59,230 nucleotides of DNA from an uncultured Odoribacter sp. (GCA_900544025.1 UQTM01000015.1:1-59230), one strand, 5' to 3'. Shown: positions 1-9,046, counted from the first letter of the stretch. Notes: generated from the letters alone by a model not told the origin. Translations and numbers: made by a program.

Positions 1-2
1 GG

Positions 3-1346
3 CAGGAATATTTCGGAGTGGACGGGCAGCCTTGTGCCGGGCCGGAAGGAGCTTATGCCGGAACTCGTGAGTATGATTACCGGGGAAATTTAATCCGGAT
101 GGAAGTGCTGGGACAGAACGGGGAACCGGTGAATAATCGCCTGGGATATGCTTTTGTGTCTTATGAATACGATATTTACAATCATAGGATTTGCGAGGCT
201 TATTACGATAAGGACGGAAAACCGTGCCTGTGTGGCGGATATTTTAAGTTGGAGGCGGTGTACGAAGACGGGCGGCTTATTCTGGAAAGAAAGTATCGGG
301 ATGAACAGCATTTACTTGCCGATAATCCTGTGGTGCGCTATGTATATAATGGGAACGGACAGCAAAGCGACATTTGTTATCTCGATGCGGGGATGAATCC
401 GGTCGATAATAGGGAAGGGTGGAGCCGTTGCCACAAAGCATACCGTTACGGGAGGCTTTGGGAAGAAACTTATTTCGATAAAGCCGGAAAACCTTGTGAG
501 GCACGGCGTGAGGGACTGGCGTATTGCCGCAAGGAATATCATTACATCGCCGGACGTGAAAACGGGGCGACCGTTTGGGATCTTCGGGGACATGCTGAAC
601 GGATAGAGCCTTATGAAGGATATGGCGTGAAGGTGTTTCCGAATGGTAACCGTATGACCGGGTATTGGAGTGCGGGAAAAATAAGCGGTTGGGGAATCTA
701 TCGTTTTAATTCCGGTATGGTTTACCGGGGTAAGCTGGAGAACGGTATTTTTAGCGGAAAGGGAACGCTGTCCCGGACGGACGGAACCCGTATCGAAGGG
801 AATTTTGTGAACGACCTGCTGGAAGGAGAAGGGGTGGAATATCTGGCAGATGGCGCAGTGTTCCGGGGAAACTTCAGCAAAGGACAAAAAGAAGGGACGG
901 GAGTGTATTATGAACCCGACGGTACGGTACGGGCGGCGGGAGTGTTTGTAGACGGCAGGCTGCAATATACCTATTGTTTTAAAATCACCGATCTGACGAA
1001 TGAGATGCTGGAACATGGGTTGCAACAGGGTGATGTGCTGATTGATTTTGACGATTTCCATTATTTTGTGGACGATTGGAAATATTACCCGCTGGAGCGT
1101 TTGCAGGCAAAGCTCGGACAAGCATTGAAACAAAGGGCAGGAACCCATGAATTACTGGTGGCGAGACCGGAAGGGCGGGAATACGATTTTATCCGGATTA
1201 CCCTGCGGGCAGAAGAAGTGGCGGAATACATCGCCCGTTATCAGTTGGTAGGGTTGGAAATTCAGTGTTCGGTGACCGATTTCGGGCATCTGGACAGATT
1301 GTACAGAAGCTATATGCATTGGAAAGTGAAAAACGTAGAGCTATGA
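3..1346 (+). CDS. MORN-repeat protein with PDZ-like C-terminus (5'-partial)
   Basis: The reading frame stays open to the left edge (Q-E-Y-F-G before the first possible start, a GTG at 18), so the true start lies outside the window. The first ~200 visible residues are degenerate repeats of the type Y-F/Y-D-K-x-G-K-P-C, each followed by a tyrosine-rich strand (EAYYDKDGKPC, ETYFDKAGKPC). About five MORN repeats of ~23 residues follow, roughly residues 206-320 from the window edge (for example GYGVKVFPNG, GKGTLSRTDG, EGVEYLADG). The C-terminus (HGLQQGDVLIDFDDF onward) looks like a PDZ-type fold. MORN repeats usually mediate membrane or protein contacts; the actual role is unknown. The stop overlaps the next start as ATGA, so the two genes are probably translationally coupled. 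The product could be a scaffold for the membrane protein two genes downstream. Confidence 0.7.
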   Translation, partial: QEYFGVDGQPCAGPEGAYAGTREYDYRGNLIRMEVLGQNGEPVNNRLGYAFVSYEYDIYNHRICEAYYDKDGKPCLCGGYFKLEAVYEDGRLILERKYRDEQHLLADNPVVRYVYNGNGQQSDICYLDAGMNPVDNREGWSRCHKAYRYGRLWEETYFDKAGKPCEARREGLAYCRKEYHYIAGRENGATVWDLRGHAERIEPYEGYGVKVFPNGNRMTGYWSAGKISGWGIYRFNSGMVYRGKLENGIFSGKGTLSRTDGTRIEGNFVNDLLEGEGVEYLADGAVFRGNFSKGQKEGTGVYYEPDGTVRAAGVFVDGRLQYTYCFKITDLTNEMLEHGLQQGDVLIDFDDFHYFVDDWKYYPLERLQAKLGQALKQRAGTHELLVARPEGREYDFIRITLRAEEVAEYIARYQLVGLEIQCSVTDFGHLDRLYRSYMHWKVKNVEL

Positions 1347-2737
1347 ACGGAATAGGAAAATGGATTATCCTTTCGGTAATGGGGTTTTATGTGGCTTTGG
1401 ACGGCCATGCCGCTCCGCCCGATACTTTGCAGGGGAGGGATTTTCGAAAGCTGGAACGCCGGGCGCAGAAAGGGAATGTGTCCGCCATGCTGTGGCTGGC
1501 GGATTATTACACGGCACAAGCTCCCGACGATTCCTTGCAGGCTTATTGGTACGGGCAGGCGGCTTTGCGGGGAGATACGCTGGCAGAAAAGAATTTAGGA
1601 AATTGTTATCTGAATGGGACCGGGGTTGAAAAAGATTACCACAAAGCGCTGGAATGGTATGGCAAAGCCGCCCGAAAAGGCTATGCGAGTGCTTTGCATA
1701 ACCTGGGGCTGATGTACGCGAATGGCTGGGGTGTTCTCCCGAGTGATAGCCTGGCTTACGTTTATTTCCGGCAGGCGGCGGAAAAAGGATTGCACTTATC
1801 GGAATATATGGTGGGGTGGTGTTATGAAAACGGCTGTTGCGTGGAAACCGATTACCGTTCGGCTTACGAATGGTATAAAAAAGCGGCGGAAAAGCAATTT
1901 GCCCCGGCTATTTTTCGGTTAGGGCTCTTGGCTTACTATGGGCGGTATGTGCCGGAGGATAATTATGTGGCGGTCGATTGCTTTAAAAGAGCGGCGGAAT
2001 TGGGCGACCGAAATGCGGAAAATCTGCTGGGAATCTGCTTTGAAGAAGGATACGGAGTGGAAAAAAGCCCTGAAAAAATGGCGGAATGGTATGGCAGAGC
2101 CGCCGGACACGGACAGGCAGAGGCTCAATATCGTTTGGGCGAGTGCTATTGGAATGGCCTGGGAGTGGAAAAAGATTCTTCCGAAGCCCTGATGTGGTTT
2201 GAAAAATCGGCCGGGCAGGGGAACCCCGACGGGCTTTGTGCTTTGGGGAAATGTTATTACGAGGGGGATATCGTAAAGCAGGATTACCGGAAATCGTTTC
2301 AATATTACAAGCAGGCGGCGGAGGGGGGAAGTGCGTGGGGACAACGGGTGGTGGGCTTGTTTTATGAGAACGGTTATGGAATGGAAAAAGATATAAGGCA
2401 GGCGGTGGAATGGTATAGTAAAGCAGTAAAACAGGGAGATGGGTTTGCTTTGGAGTCTTTAGGGAGCTGTTATGCCGAAGGCCGGGGGGTGGAACGGAAC
2501 GAAAAACGGGCATTTGCTTTGTTCCGGGCATCGGCTGAAAAAGGCCATGCTCCGGGAATGTACCGTTTGGCCTTGTGTTATAAACAAGGGATGGGAGTGG
2601 AAAAAGACAGGCAGCGTTATTTTTATTGGCTGCAAAAAGCGGCGGATGCGGAGAGCGGGGCGGCTATGGAAGAACTCGAAGCCCAAAGAAGCCGGGAAAT
2701 CGGTTTTGGGAATAGCGGGGAGGCCTGGTTGTTTTAG
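1343..2737 (+). CDS. Secreted Sel1-repeat protein
   Basis: 464 aa. I chose the ATG at 1343 because it overlaps the upstream stop (ATGA) and begins a clear signal peptide (MNGIGKWIILSVMGFYVAL, then Ala-rich). An upstream in-frame start at 1265 would add 26 residues ahead of that signal. The mature protein is almost entirely 11-12 tandem Sel1-type repeats of ~36 residues, with the pattern A-x-x-W-Y-x-K-A-A-x-x-G and L-G-x-C-Y-x-x-G-x-G-V-x-K-D. Sel1 repeats are alpha-alpha solenoids that scaffold protein complexes, often in signalling or envelope processes. There is no catalytic domain. It lies between the MORN-repeat gene and the RyR-domain membrane protein, so it is probably an extracytoplasmic partner of that set. 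Confidence 0.8.
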   Translation: MNGIGKWIILSVMGFYVALDGHAAPPDTLQGRDFRKLERRAQKGNVSAMLWLADYYTAQAPDDSLQAYWYGQAALRGDTLAEKNLGNCYLNGTGVEKDYHKALEWYGKAARKGYASALHNLGLMYANGWGVLPSDSLAYVYFRQAAEKGLHLSEYMVGWCYENGCCVETDYRSAYEWYKKAAEKQFAPAIFRLGLLAYYGRYVPEDNYVAVDCFKRAAELGDRNAENLLGICFEEGYGVEKSPEKMAEWYGRAAGHGQAEAQYRLGECYWNGLGVEKDSSEALMWFEKSAGQGNPDGLCALGKCYYEGDIVKQDYRKSFQYYKQAAEGGSAWGQRVVGLFYENGYGMEKDIRQAVEWYSKAVKQGDGFALESLGSCYAEGRGVERNEKRAFALFRASAEKGHAPGMYRLALCYKQGMGVEKDRQRYFYWLQKAADAESGAAMEELEAQRSREIGFGNSGEAWLF

Positions 2738-2965
2738 TAGAGTGAAACTGTGTGAGAATGAAAAGGGGAACGGGCGTTCGAGCCTGATTTTACACCGGGA
2801 TTTTGACGGGAAATTGTTAAAAACGAAGAAGGTATTTTACCGGATCGGGTTATACAGGCAGGAACAAGCCTTGTGCGTGATAACGTCCGGGTAAATAGCT
2901 TACGGACTTTAAGACGGTGGCCTGTATCTGAACGTTCGGGGAAAAATAAATAAAAAACAAACGAT

Positions 2966-5302
2966 ATGATAGATACGATCCTATGGCGTTTTAAAGACAG
3001 TGCAGGGCATCCCGCCTGCCTGACGATGGGGGATATTGTGATTTTTGCAGTGATGCTGCTGCTTTTATTGTTGTTTTGCCTGCTGATGGCAAAACGGCGG
3101 AAAACCTGTCTCCACATCAGGAATTATTTATTGATCCCTTTGGTTGCCGTGGGTGGTTTTGCGATCTATGCGACCGGTTACCTCCACGGAGGAACGGCCA
3201 ATTCATTGACAGCCCTTTCCATTCGCTCTTTTCTTTCCACTTTCCACATGTTTTTCCTCCACTCCGATCTCCTGGAAGTGTGTGAAGAGATGCACCACGA
3301 CAAAGTGTATATGACCTTTTTCGCCCTGATTCATTTTCTCGCCTTTCTGATTAGTTTTTTGGTCGTGGTACAACTATTCGGAACACATTTCTTGTCGTGG
3401 CTAAGGCTGAAATGTACCGTTTCCAGCCGGAGTTATGTGTTTTTCGATTCGGATAAGGCCTCCTTAACGCTTGCCCGGAGTGTACTCGGGCGAAAGGTAC
3501 GGGGACGTTTGGTGGTTGTTTTGGATAAAAAGGGGAACAGCTCCCGGAAAAGAAAAGGACATGCCGGAGAGCTTGAAGATACGGGAGAAGAGCCGGAAAA
3601 CCATGAAACCCGGCTGGGACAATTGGCAGAAGCCGGAGCTTTACTGTTGAGCCGGGAATATACGGAAAACACTACATTCCGGGAGGCCGGGATAAAGGGA
3701 TTGCTGAAAAAAGGAGAAGCTCGTTTGTTCCTGCTTTCCGGCAATCCGTCCCAGAATCTCCGGCTGGCGGTGAAACTGGCGGATGAAGTAAAGAGCGGAA
3801 AAGATTTCCGGGCAAAAATCACTCTTTATGTGAGATTGGACGATGAAAGAATGGGCGAATTGCTACAAATGCAAGCTTTGCTGGAAAATATGGAAATCCG
3901 GATCGTCAGTCCGGCCCGATTGGCTGCACTGGAATTGGTTTCCGGTTACCCTCCGGTGAACTATGTCCGCCCCGATCCGGCAAAGGCTGTGGCGACGCGG
4001 GATTTTTCCGCTATGATACTGGGTTTCGGTGAAACGGGGAGCCACGTTCTGCGCGCCCTTGCCGAACACGGGCAATTTGTCGGTGCGGAGTTCCATGCCA
4101 CGGTTGTGGATAAAGACCTCGACAGCCGGTTGGGCACATTCAAAAGCCTGTATCCGGGTATCGAACATTACGGGATCGAATATGTGTGCGCCGATGTAAA
4201 CAGCGTGGCATTTTGGGAGGTTTTGCGGACGAAGCCCGGCACGTTCGGTTATGTGGTGATTTCTCTGGGCGATTTCAGGCGGAATATGCAATTGGCGGTC
4301 GATATAGAACGGTTTATCTGCCGGCTGACCGGAAAGGAAATAGACATATTCGTGAAAGCGGACGGCGATTCGGTTTCCGGTTGTGCAGCTTTGGCCGCCT
4401 TATGGCCGTCCGGGCATATCCGGGTGTTCGGAGCGGAAAGCACGATCTTCACCGAAGACCTGATTGTGAATGAGGCAGGGTGGGCTTTGGCTAAAAATAT
4501 GCACGAGTATTACAACCGGAAAAAGAAAACTTCACTTTTAGAAAATACGCCCGAAGTTCCTTCGGATTCCCGGAATGGGAACAAGCGAGTCCTGTCCCGG
4601 AAAAATCGTTTGTCCCGGAAAGGCGTTTCGTTTCAGGCCCATAGCCGTGAGGAAGGTGTGCGACAGGAACCTGAAACTTCCGGTGGACAACCTTTGGCAG
4701 GCGGGTATCCCGGAAACCTGTCCGGTGAAACTTTATCTGCAAATGCTTCTGGAATGAGTTGGGCACAGTTGCCGGAAATCCGGAAACTCAGCAACCTATC
4801 GGCGGCACTTCACCTGGTGACGAAATTGAAATTGGCGGGACTGTCGCCCGAAATGATAAGAACCCGGCAGGACAAAGCCGGATTTATAGAAATGTTGGGG
4901 GAAGAACGGCTAAACAACCTGGCAAAGGGGGAACACCTGCATTGGAACGCTACCTTATTCGCTCATGGATGGGATACGTGGACGGCCATTTCCGGCAGGG
5001 ATTCCGGTAATAAAGACGAAAAGCGGAGATTGCATGCTTGTCTGGTGGATTGGGAAGAATTGCAGAGAATAGAAAAAAGATTTGGAGAGCCTTATCGGGC
5101 ATACGACCGGATATATGTGGAAAATATATACGACTGGCTGCAAGACCCCGCCCTCTTTGAAGAAGTGGCTAAGCGGTTCCACCGGAAGTGTTCCGGGAAA
5201 AATAGGTTATCGCCCGGATACGGTAGCCGGAATATCCGGTCATTGGGCACGGTAATCGCGCAATCCCGTTTTGAAAATGTGCTGCAAAGTTTTGGAAAAT
5301 AG
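2966..5302 (+). CDS. Membrane protein with tandem RCK/TrkA_N-like domains and a C-terminal RyR-like domain
   Basis: 778 aa. There are three N-terminal membrane segments at about residues 22-43, 51-72 and 112-138. A first Rossmann-like domain (~153-310) starts SYVFFDSDKASLTLA and has lost the glycine motif. A second TrkA_N-like domain (~346-520) keeps GxGxxG in MILGFGETGSHVL. A charged low-complexity linker runs from ~525 to 600. The C-terminal part (~645-735) has the layout I associate with RyR domains (PF02026): GEHLHWNATLFAHGW, then RRLHACLVDWEEL, then AYDRIYVENI. Tandem nucleotide-binding RCK domains gate ion channels, and RyR domains are ligand sensors in ryanodine receptors and some bacterial proteins. 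A ligand-gated channel or NAD(H)-responsive sensor is inferred, not shown. No K+ selectivity filter is visible. It follows the MORN and Sel1 genes with a 228-bp gap. Confidence 0.65.
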   Translation: MIDTILWRFKDSAGHPACLTMGDIVIFAVMLLLLLLFCLLMAKRRKTCLHIRNYLLIPLVAVGGFAIYATGYLHGGTANSLTALSIRSFLSTFHMFFLHSDLLEVCEEMHHDKVYMTFFALIHFLAFLISFLVVVQLFGTHFLSWLRLKCTVSSRSYVFFDSDKASLTLARSVLGRKVRGRLVVVLDKKGNSSRKRKGHAGELEDTGEEPENHETRLGQLAEAGALLLSREYTENTTFREAGIKGLLKKGEARLFLLSGNPSQNLRLAVKLADEVKSGKDFRAKITLYVRLDDERMGELLQMQALLENMEIRIVSPARLAALELVSGYPPVNYVRPDPAKAVATRDFSAMILGFGETGSHVLRALAEHGQFVGAEFHATVVDKDLDSRLGTFKSLYPGIEHYGIEYVCADVNSVAFWEVLRTKPGTFGYVVISLGDFRRNMQLAVDIERFICRLTGKEIDIFVKADGDSVSGCAALAALWPSGHIRVFGAESTIFTEDLIVNEAGWALAKNMHEYYNRKKKTSLLENTPEVPSDSRNGNKRVLSRKNRLSRKGVSFQAHSREEGVRQEPETSGGQPLAGGYPGNLSGETLSANASGMSWAQLPEIRKLSNLSAALHLVTKLKLAGLSPEMIRTRQDKAGFIEMLGEERLNNLAKGEHLHWNATLFAHGWDTWTAISGRDSGNKDEKRRLHACLVDWEELQRIEKRFGEPYRAYDRIYVENIYDWLQDPALFEEVAKRFHRKCSGKNRLSPGYGSRNIRSLGTVIAQSRFENVLQSFGK

Positions 5303-5349
5303 GGGGCTTGTAAAACGAAAAAACGGGACGAAAAGTCGTTTGCCATAAT

Positions 5350-5399
5350 AAACCCCGCCGCAAGTCATTCCTATGCAGAAGTGCTTTCCGGCAGGGTTT
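5350..5399. terminator. Imperfect inverted repeat between convergent genes
   Basis: AAACCCCGCCG (5350-5360) and CGGCAGGGTTT (5389-5399) form an 11-bp stem with one mismatch and a loop of ~28 nt. It lies between the RyR-domain gene (+) and cbpM (-), where a shared bidirectional terminator would be expected. The long loop makes it a weak call. Confidence 0.4.
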
Positions 5400-5525
5400 T
5401 GTGTTCCCATTCAATTCTTTTTTACGTTTGCCTCAAGCCTCAAGCCACAAACTGCAAACCCCGTATCCGCTCTCAGGCAGGGGGAAAACATTCGAACAGT
5501 CGTATAAAGCCGATTTTATCCGTGC

Positions 5526-5852
5526 TTATTCTTCGATAAAGAAATTATCACCCGACCGGAACACCTGTAATTGGCGGCGCAGTTGTGTCACTTCTTCCTG
5601 CAGTCGGTTCATTCGGTCGAGCATGTGGCGGATAGCATCTATCCCCTCGATATTGATCGAAAGATCGTAATACAAATGGGTGTAGCGTTCCAGTTCGCGC
5701 AGTTGCGACACGGGAAGATAACGTTCGCCTTCGATGACCTGCACATCGATCAGCCCTCCCTCTTCCAGCGAAATGATGAACGACGGCTCTATATGGCTTT
5801 TCTGGCAATATTCTTTGATAACAATGAAATCTGTGTCCATAGTGCTGCTCAT
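5526..5852 (-). CDS. cbpM: CbpM-type chaperone modulator
   Basis: 108 aa. It is a small MerR-like helical protein with the typical CbpM layout: an N-terminal segment that senses partner and context (IKEYCQKSHIEPSFIISLEEGGLI), a short basic turn (ERYLPVSQL) and a C-terminal coiled coil (MLDRMNRLQEEVTQLRRQL). Family knowledge: CbpM binds the J domain of CbpA and blocks its co-chaperone activity. The gene starts 4 nt after the cbpA stop on the same strand, so the two are co-transcribed, which supports the assignment more than the weakly conserved sequence does. Confidence 0.85.
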   Translation of the reverse strand: MSSTMDTDFIVIKEYCQKSHIEPSFIISLEEGGLIDVQVIEGERYLPVSQLRELERYTHLYYDLSINIEGIDAIRHMLDRMNRLQEEVTQLRRQLQVFRSGDNFFIEE

Positions 5853-5856
5853 TTAA

Positions 5857-6774
5857 TTAAGACTTTTGTAATTCGCGGAACAACTCCTTCTGCTTTTCTG
5901 TCAGATGGGTGGGGAGTGTCACGGTGAAAGTAATGATCAGGTCGCCGGATTCACCTTCTTTTTTATAAACCGGAAAACCTTTTCCTTTCAACCTTACTTT
6001 ACTGTTGTTCTGGGTTTCGGGTTTCACTTTCAATTTCACTTTTCCGTTCAGCGTATCGATGGTTTGCTCTCCCCCCAGGACTGCCGTGTAAAGGTCTAAC
6101 GGAACAGTGAGGTATAGATTGTCGCCCAAACGTTTAAACGCCGTGTCGTTCTGGATTACGAATTTAATGTATAAATCTCCTGCCGGGCCTCCGTTAATGC
6201 CGGGGCCTCCCTGTCCTTTCAATTTTATGGTCTGCCCGTCGGCAACACCTGCCGGCACGGTGATACGGATGCTCTTGCCGTTTACATTCAAGATCTGCTT
6301 ATGCGTGGTGGCTGCATCGAAAAGCGAAAGCTGCAACTCTGCATTGTAATCCTGCCCCCGGAAGCCGGCGCTTCTGCCGCTTCCGCCCCGGCGGGAACCG
6401 AACAACGATTCGAAGAAGTCTGAAAATTCGCCGTCTCCGGAGAAATCTCCTCCCGACGACCAATAACCGCCGCCCATGCCGCCACCCATACCTCCGGAAC
6501 CGCCACCTTGTTGCTGATACCGTTGGCGTTGTGCCTCGAACTCGTCGGCATGTTTCCAATTTTCACCGTATTGGTCGTATTTCTTTCGTTTTTCCGGATC
6601 GCTCAGCACTTCATTGGCTTCGTTGATCTCCTGAAAACGTCTTTGCGCATCGGGATCATTCGGATTTAAATCGGGATGATGCTTGCGCGCTAATTTTTTG
6701 TAAGCCTTCTTGATTTCGTCCTGGGTTGCCGTTTTACCGACACCCAAAATCCCATAATAATCTATATAAGCCAT
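5857..6774 (-). CDS. cbpA: DnaJ-class co-chaperone CbpA
   Basis: 305 aa. The J domain is at residues 1-70 with the HPD tripeptide in KHHPDLNPNDPDAQ. A Gly-rich linker with repeated GGGMGG follows (~95-125), and then two C-terminal substrate-binding domains (~140-300: LSLFDAATTHKQILNV, VPAGVADGQTIKLKGQG). There is no CxxCxGxG zinc finger, which separates it from DnaJ proper. The length matches the CbpA family. It stimulates DnaK ATPase and binds unfolded clients in the cytoplasm. It is paired with the inhibitor gene cbpM immediately downstream. It starts with ATG at 6774; no convincing -7 element is visible in the 116-bp gap before mntP. Confidence 0.93.
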   Translation of the reverse strand: MAYIDYYGILGVGKTATQDEIKKAYKKLARKHHPDLNPNDPDAQRRFQEINEANEVLSDPEKRKKYDQYGENWKHADEFEAQRQRYQQQGGGSGGMGGGMGGGYWSSGGDFSGDGEFSDFFESLFGSRRGGSGRSAGFRGQDYNAELQLSLFDAATTHKQILNVNGKSIRITVPAGVADGQTIKLKGQGGPGINGGPAGDLYIKFVIQNDTAFKRLGDNLYLTVPLDLYTAVLGGEQTIDTLNGKVKLKVKPETQNNSKVRLKGKGFPVYKKEGESGDLIITFTVTLPTHLTEKQKELFRELQKS

Positions 6775-6890
6775 TTTGGATTTTAATTAAGCGTTCTAAT
6801 TCGTTTTGTAAATTTACGCTTAAAAGAAAAAAAGTGTAACGCTTATATGTTTAAATTAACTTAAAAATGAGAGAGCAGGGGAGAAAAGGA

Positions 6891-7448
6891 TCAGGACATG
6901 AGGGTATGCTCTACCAAAATCTTGATCCCGATGGCTATCAGAATGATCCCGCCCCATAATTCTACATTGAGTTTTTTGATCTTTCCGAAACGGAATCCGA
7001 AAAATACCCCCGTCAGGGAGAGCAAAAACGTGGTGAGCGTGATGATAATGACCGGAAAGAAGATATTGGTTTTTAAGAATGCGAAACTGATACCCACCGC
7101 CAGAGCATCGATACTGGTGGCAATGCCGAGGGTGAACAGCGTACGGTTGGAAAAAGAGATCAGCGTCTCGTTCTCTGTTTTTAAAGATTCGTAAATCATT
7201 TTGCCTCCCAGATAAGACAACAGGGCGAAAGCGATCCAATGGTCGAAATCCGTGATATAAGAACTGAATCCGGAACCCAAAGCCCAGCCTAAAAAGGTCA
7301 TGCCTCCCTGAAAGATTCCCATCACCATAGCCATTTTTAGCGATTTATGAATGCAAAACGGCTTCATACATATCCCTCCGCCGACGCTAACGGCCAGGCT
7401 ATCCATAGAAAGGCCTATGGCGATCAATAAAACGGTTATAAAGTTCAT
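6891..7448 (-). CDS. mntP: Manganese efflux pump MntP
   Basis: 185 aa. It is a six-helix membrane protein with the two MntP/DUF204 signature halves, each carrying a membrane-embedded acid: LSMDSLAVSVGGG (helix 1) and TSIDALAVGISFAF (helix 4). Family knowledge: it exports excess Mn2+ across the inner membrane. I start it at 7448 (MNFITVLLIAIGL) rather than six codons upstream at 7466, because the -7 promoter element at 7464-7471 would overlap the earlier start. No yybP-ykoY-like riboswitch is apparent in the short leader. It is monocistronic and divergent from the GSCFA gene. Confidence 0.92.
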   Translation of the reverse strand: MNFITVLLIAIGLSMDSLAVSVGGGICMKPFCIHKSLKMAMVMGIFQGGMTFLGWALGSGFSSYITDFDHWIAFALLSYLGGKMIYESLKTENETLISFSNRTLFTLGIATSIDALAVGISFAFLKTNIFFPVIIITLTTFLLSLTGVFFGFRFGKIKKLNVELWGGIILIAIGIKILVEHTLMS

Positions 7449-7463
7449 ACCACGATTTTGGTA

Positions 7464-7471
7464 CAAAGATA
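7464..7471 (-). promoter_or_regulatory. -7 promoter element for mntP
   Basis: The minus strand reads TATCTTTG, an exact match to the Bacteroidetes -7 consensus TAnnTTTG, 15 nt before the mntP ATG. It fixes the start codon choice. No clear -33 TTTG is present. Confidence 0.65.
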
Positions 7472-7514
7472 AAAAATAAAGTAAAAACCGGAAGGGAAAA
7501 ACAGAAAGCCGGGT

Positions 7515-7522
7515 TATCTTTG
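7515..7522 (+). promoter_or_regulatory. -7 promoter element for the GSCFA gene
   Basis: TATCTTTG on the plus strand, 25 nt upstream of the ATG at 7548. With the minus-strand element at 7464-7471 it forms a compact divergent promoter pair. Confidence 0.65.
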
Positions 7523-7547
7523 AGTGAATTTAGAATGAATCAAATTT

Positions 7548-8501
7548 ATGGAGTGGCAAACAAAAATTGAAATACCTCAGGCCGGTTTCCACATCGGGTA
7601 TCACTCCCGGATATTGATGTTAGGCTCTTGTTTTACGGAAAATATCGGGGAAAAACTGACCTGTTTTAAATTCGATGCCGACATTAACCCGTGTGGAATT
7701 GTTTATAACCCGATGTCGGCCATGCGGGTGCTGGAATTAGTGATGGAAGGAGAACCTTTTACGGCGGACAGGCTGATGCAGCATGACGGGAAATGGCTTA
7801 GTTTGCTGCATCACGGCAGTTTTTCGTCTCCCGACCGGGAAACTTGTCTCCACCGGATCAATGAACGGCTGGCAAAGGCGGCGGACAGGCTGAAAACGAC
7901 AGATATGCTGGTGATTACATTCGGTACGGCCTGGGTGTTCCGGTACAAGCGTGACGGCGGAATTGTGTCGAACTGTCATAAATTACCCGCTTCGGAATTT
8001 GAGCGCTTCCGGCTTGAACCGGAAGAAATCGCGGCGGCATACATCTTGTTGATCCGGCGCTTGCGGGAAATCAATCCTGCCCTCCGGATTCTCTTCACGG
8101 TCAGCCCTATCCGGCATTGGAAAGACGGAGCACACGGTAATCAGTTAAGTAAATCGGTATTGCTCCTGGCAATCGATCGTTTGGTGCGCGATTTGGAAAA
8201 TGTGTACTATTTTCCTTCTTACGAGATCGTGATGGACGAATTGCGGGACTACCGTTTTTATGCAGAAGATATGTTGCATGTGTCGCCTGTGGCGGTGGAG
8301 TATATTTGGGAGCGTTTCCGGGATACGTATATCGGGAAAGATGCACTCGGACTGATGGCGCGGATCGATAAAGTGAACAAAACTTTGTCGCACCGTCCGG
8401 CTGATGCCGGGAGTGAAAAATGGCAGAGGCTTTTGGGAAAAAATACGGCGGAAATGGCGGAAATCGAAACCGTTATCCGCAGGCTCCGGGCGAAAGAATA
8501 G
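7548..8501 (+). CDS. GSCFA-domain (SGNH-like) protein
   Basis: 317 aa. The family-naming motif GSCF is at residues 26-29 (RILMLGSCFTENIG), and a C-terminal DMLHVS supplies the Asp/His pair expected of SGNH-hydrolase folds. The body contains the GTAWVF and FTVSPIRHW strands usual for GSCFA proteins. The domain covers nearly the whole protein and there is no signal peptide, so it is cytoplasmic. The substrate is unknown; esterase or acyltransferase activity is only inferred from the fold. It has its own -7 element and ends 26 bp from the convergent SPOR-domain gene. Confidence 0.88.
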   Translation: MEWQTKIEIPQAGFHIGYHSRILMLGSCFTENIGEKLTCFKFDADINPCGIVYNPMSAMRVLELVMEGEPFTADRLMQHDGKWLSLLHHGSFSSPDRETCLHRINERLAKAADRLKTTDMLVITFGTAWVFRYKRDGGIVSNCHKLPASEFERFRLEPEEIAAAYILLIRRLREINPALRILFTVSPIRHWKDGAHGNQLSKSVLLLAIDRLVRDLENVYYFPSYEIVMDELRDYRFYAEDMLHVSPVAVEYIWERFRDTYIGKDALGLMARIDKVNKTLSHRPADAGSEKWQRLLGKNTAEMAEIETVIRRLRAKE

Positions 8502-8527
8502 TCTTCCCTGAATTTTTGAACGGGGGA

Positions 8528-9046
8528 TTACTCTGTTGTTTCCGGCTCTTCCACCGGAATGTCCTGCATCGGGATTCGTTTCATTTCGTCCAGCGTGATC
8601 TCGGTCTTTACGGGGTAGCTCGTGGAATATAATTTTCTAACCCGGTGCAAGGCAGGGATACTTTCCAGTTTCGTGCGGAAATTCCCCACCCGGATTTTAA
8701 AGTCGGGGTCGATATATTTCAGATAGGCGGGAATATCCTGGAACGCCTTTTCGAAGTCGTCCCGCATCTGTTTTAGTTTTTCCATATTGCTCCCGTAAGA
8801 ACTGGTGGAGAATATTTGGATCCGGTAACCGGAAAACGATTTGTTCCTCTTGTTTTGATTGATATGCAGATGCAGCAGGTTATCGATAGCCGGGGAACAG
8901 GCCAGATGGACGCTGCCTCCGTTTGCTCCGGGCTCTTTCAGTTCCTGAAAAATGTCGTAACACACCTCGGTGGACGTAGAATCCTGTTGCGGGGCTGCGT
9001 ATAATTTCCCGGCAAACAAAAAGACGATAAGGATATATTTAACCAT
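8528..9046 (-). CDS. Secreted SPOR-domain protein
   Basis: 172 aa. It starts with a signal peptide (MVKYILIVFLFAGKLYA). After a ~50-residue linker, residues ~70-150 look like a SPOR fold: GYRIQIFSTSSYGSNMEKL, a helix, then FKIRVGNFRTKLES. SPOR domains bind denuded peptidoglycan glycan strands, often at division sites. The C-terminus ends in an acidic tail (VEEPETTE). It is single-gene, convergent with the GSCFA gene and divergent from the cysteine desulfidase-like gene. Confidence 0.82.
   Translation of the reverse strand: MVKYILIVFLFAGKLYAAPQQDSTSTEVCYDIFQELKEPGANGGSVHLACSPAIDNLLHLHINQNKRNKSFSGYRIQIFSTSSYGSNMEKLKQMRDDFEKAFQDIPAYLKYIDPDFKIRVGNFRTKLESIPALHRVRKLYSTSYPVKTEITLDEMKRIPMQDIPVEEPETTE

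Noticed and set aside
2931..2945. GAACGTTCGGG before the RyR gene as another Mpi-like site
   Set aside because: It resembles the ACGTTCG core, but no inverted partner arm was found within several hundred bases.
5526..5852. MerR-family transcription regulator
   Set aside because: The MerR-like fold is better explained as CbpM because it is 4 nt from cbpA and only 108 aa.
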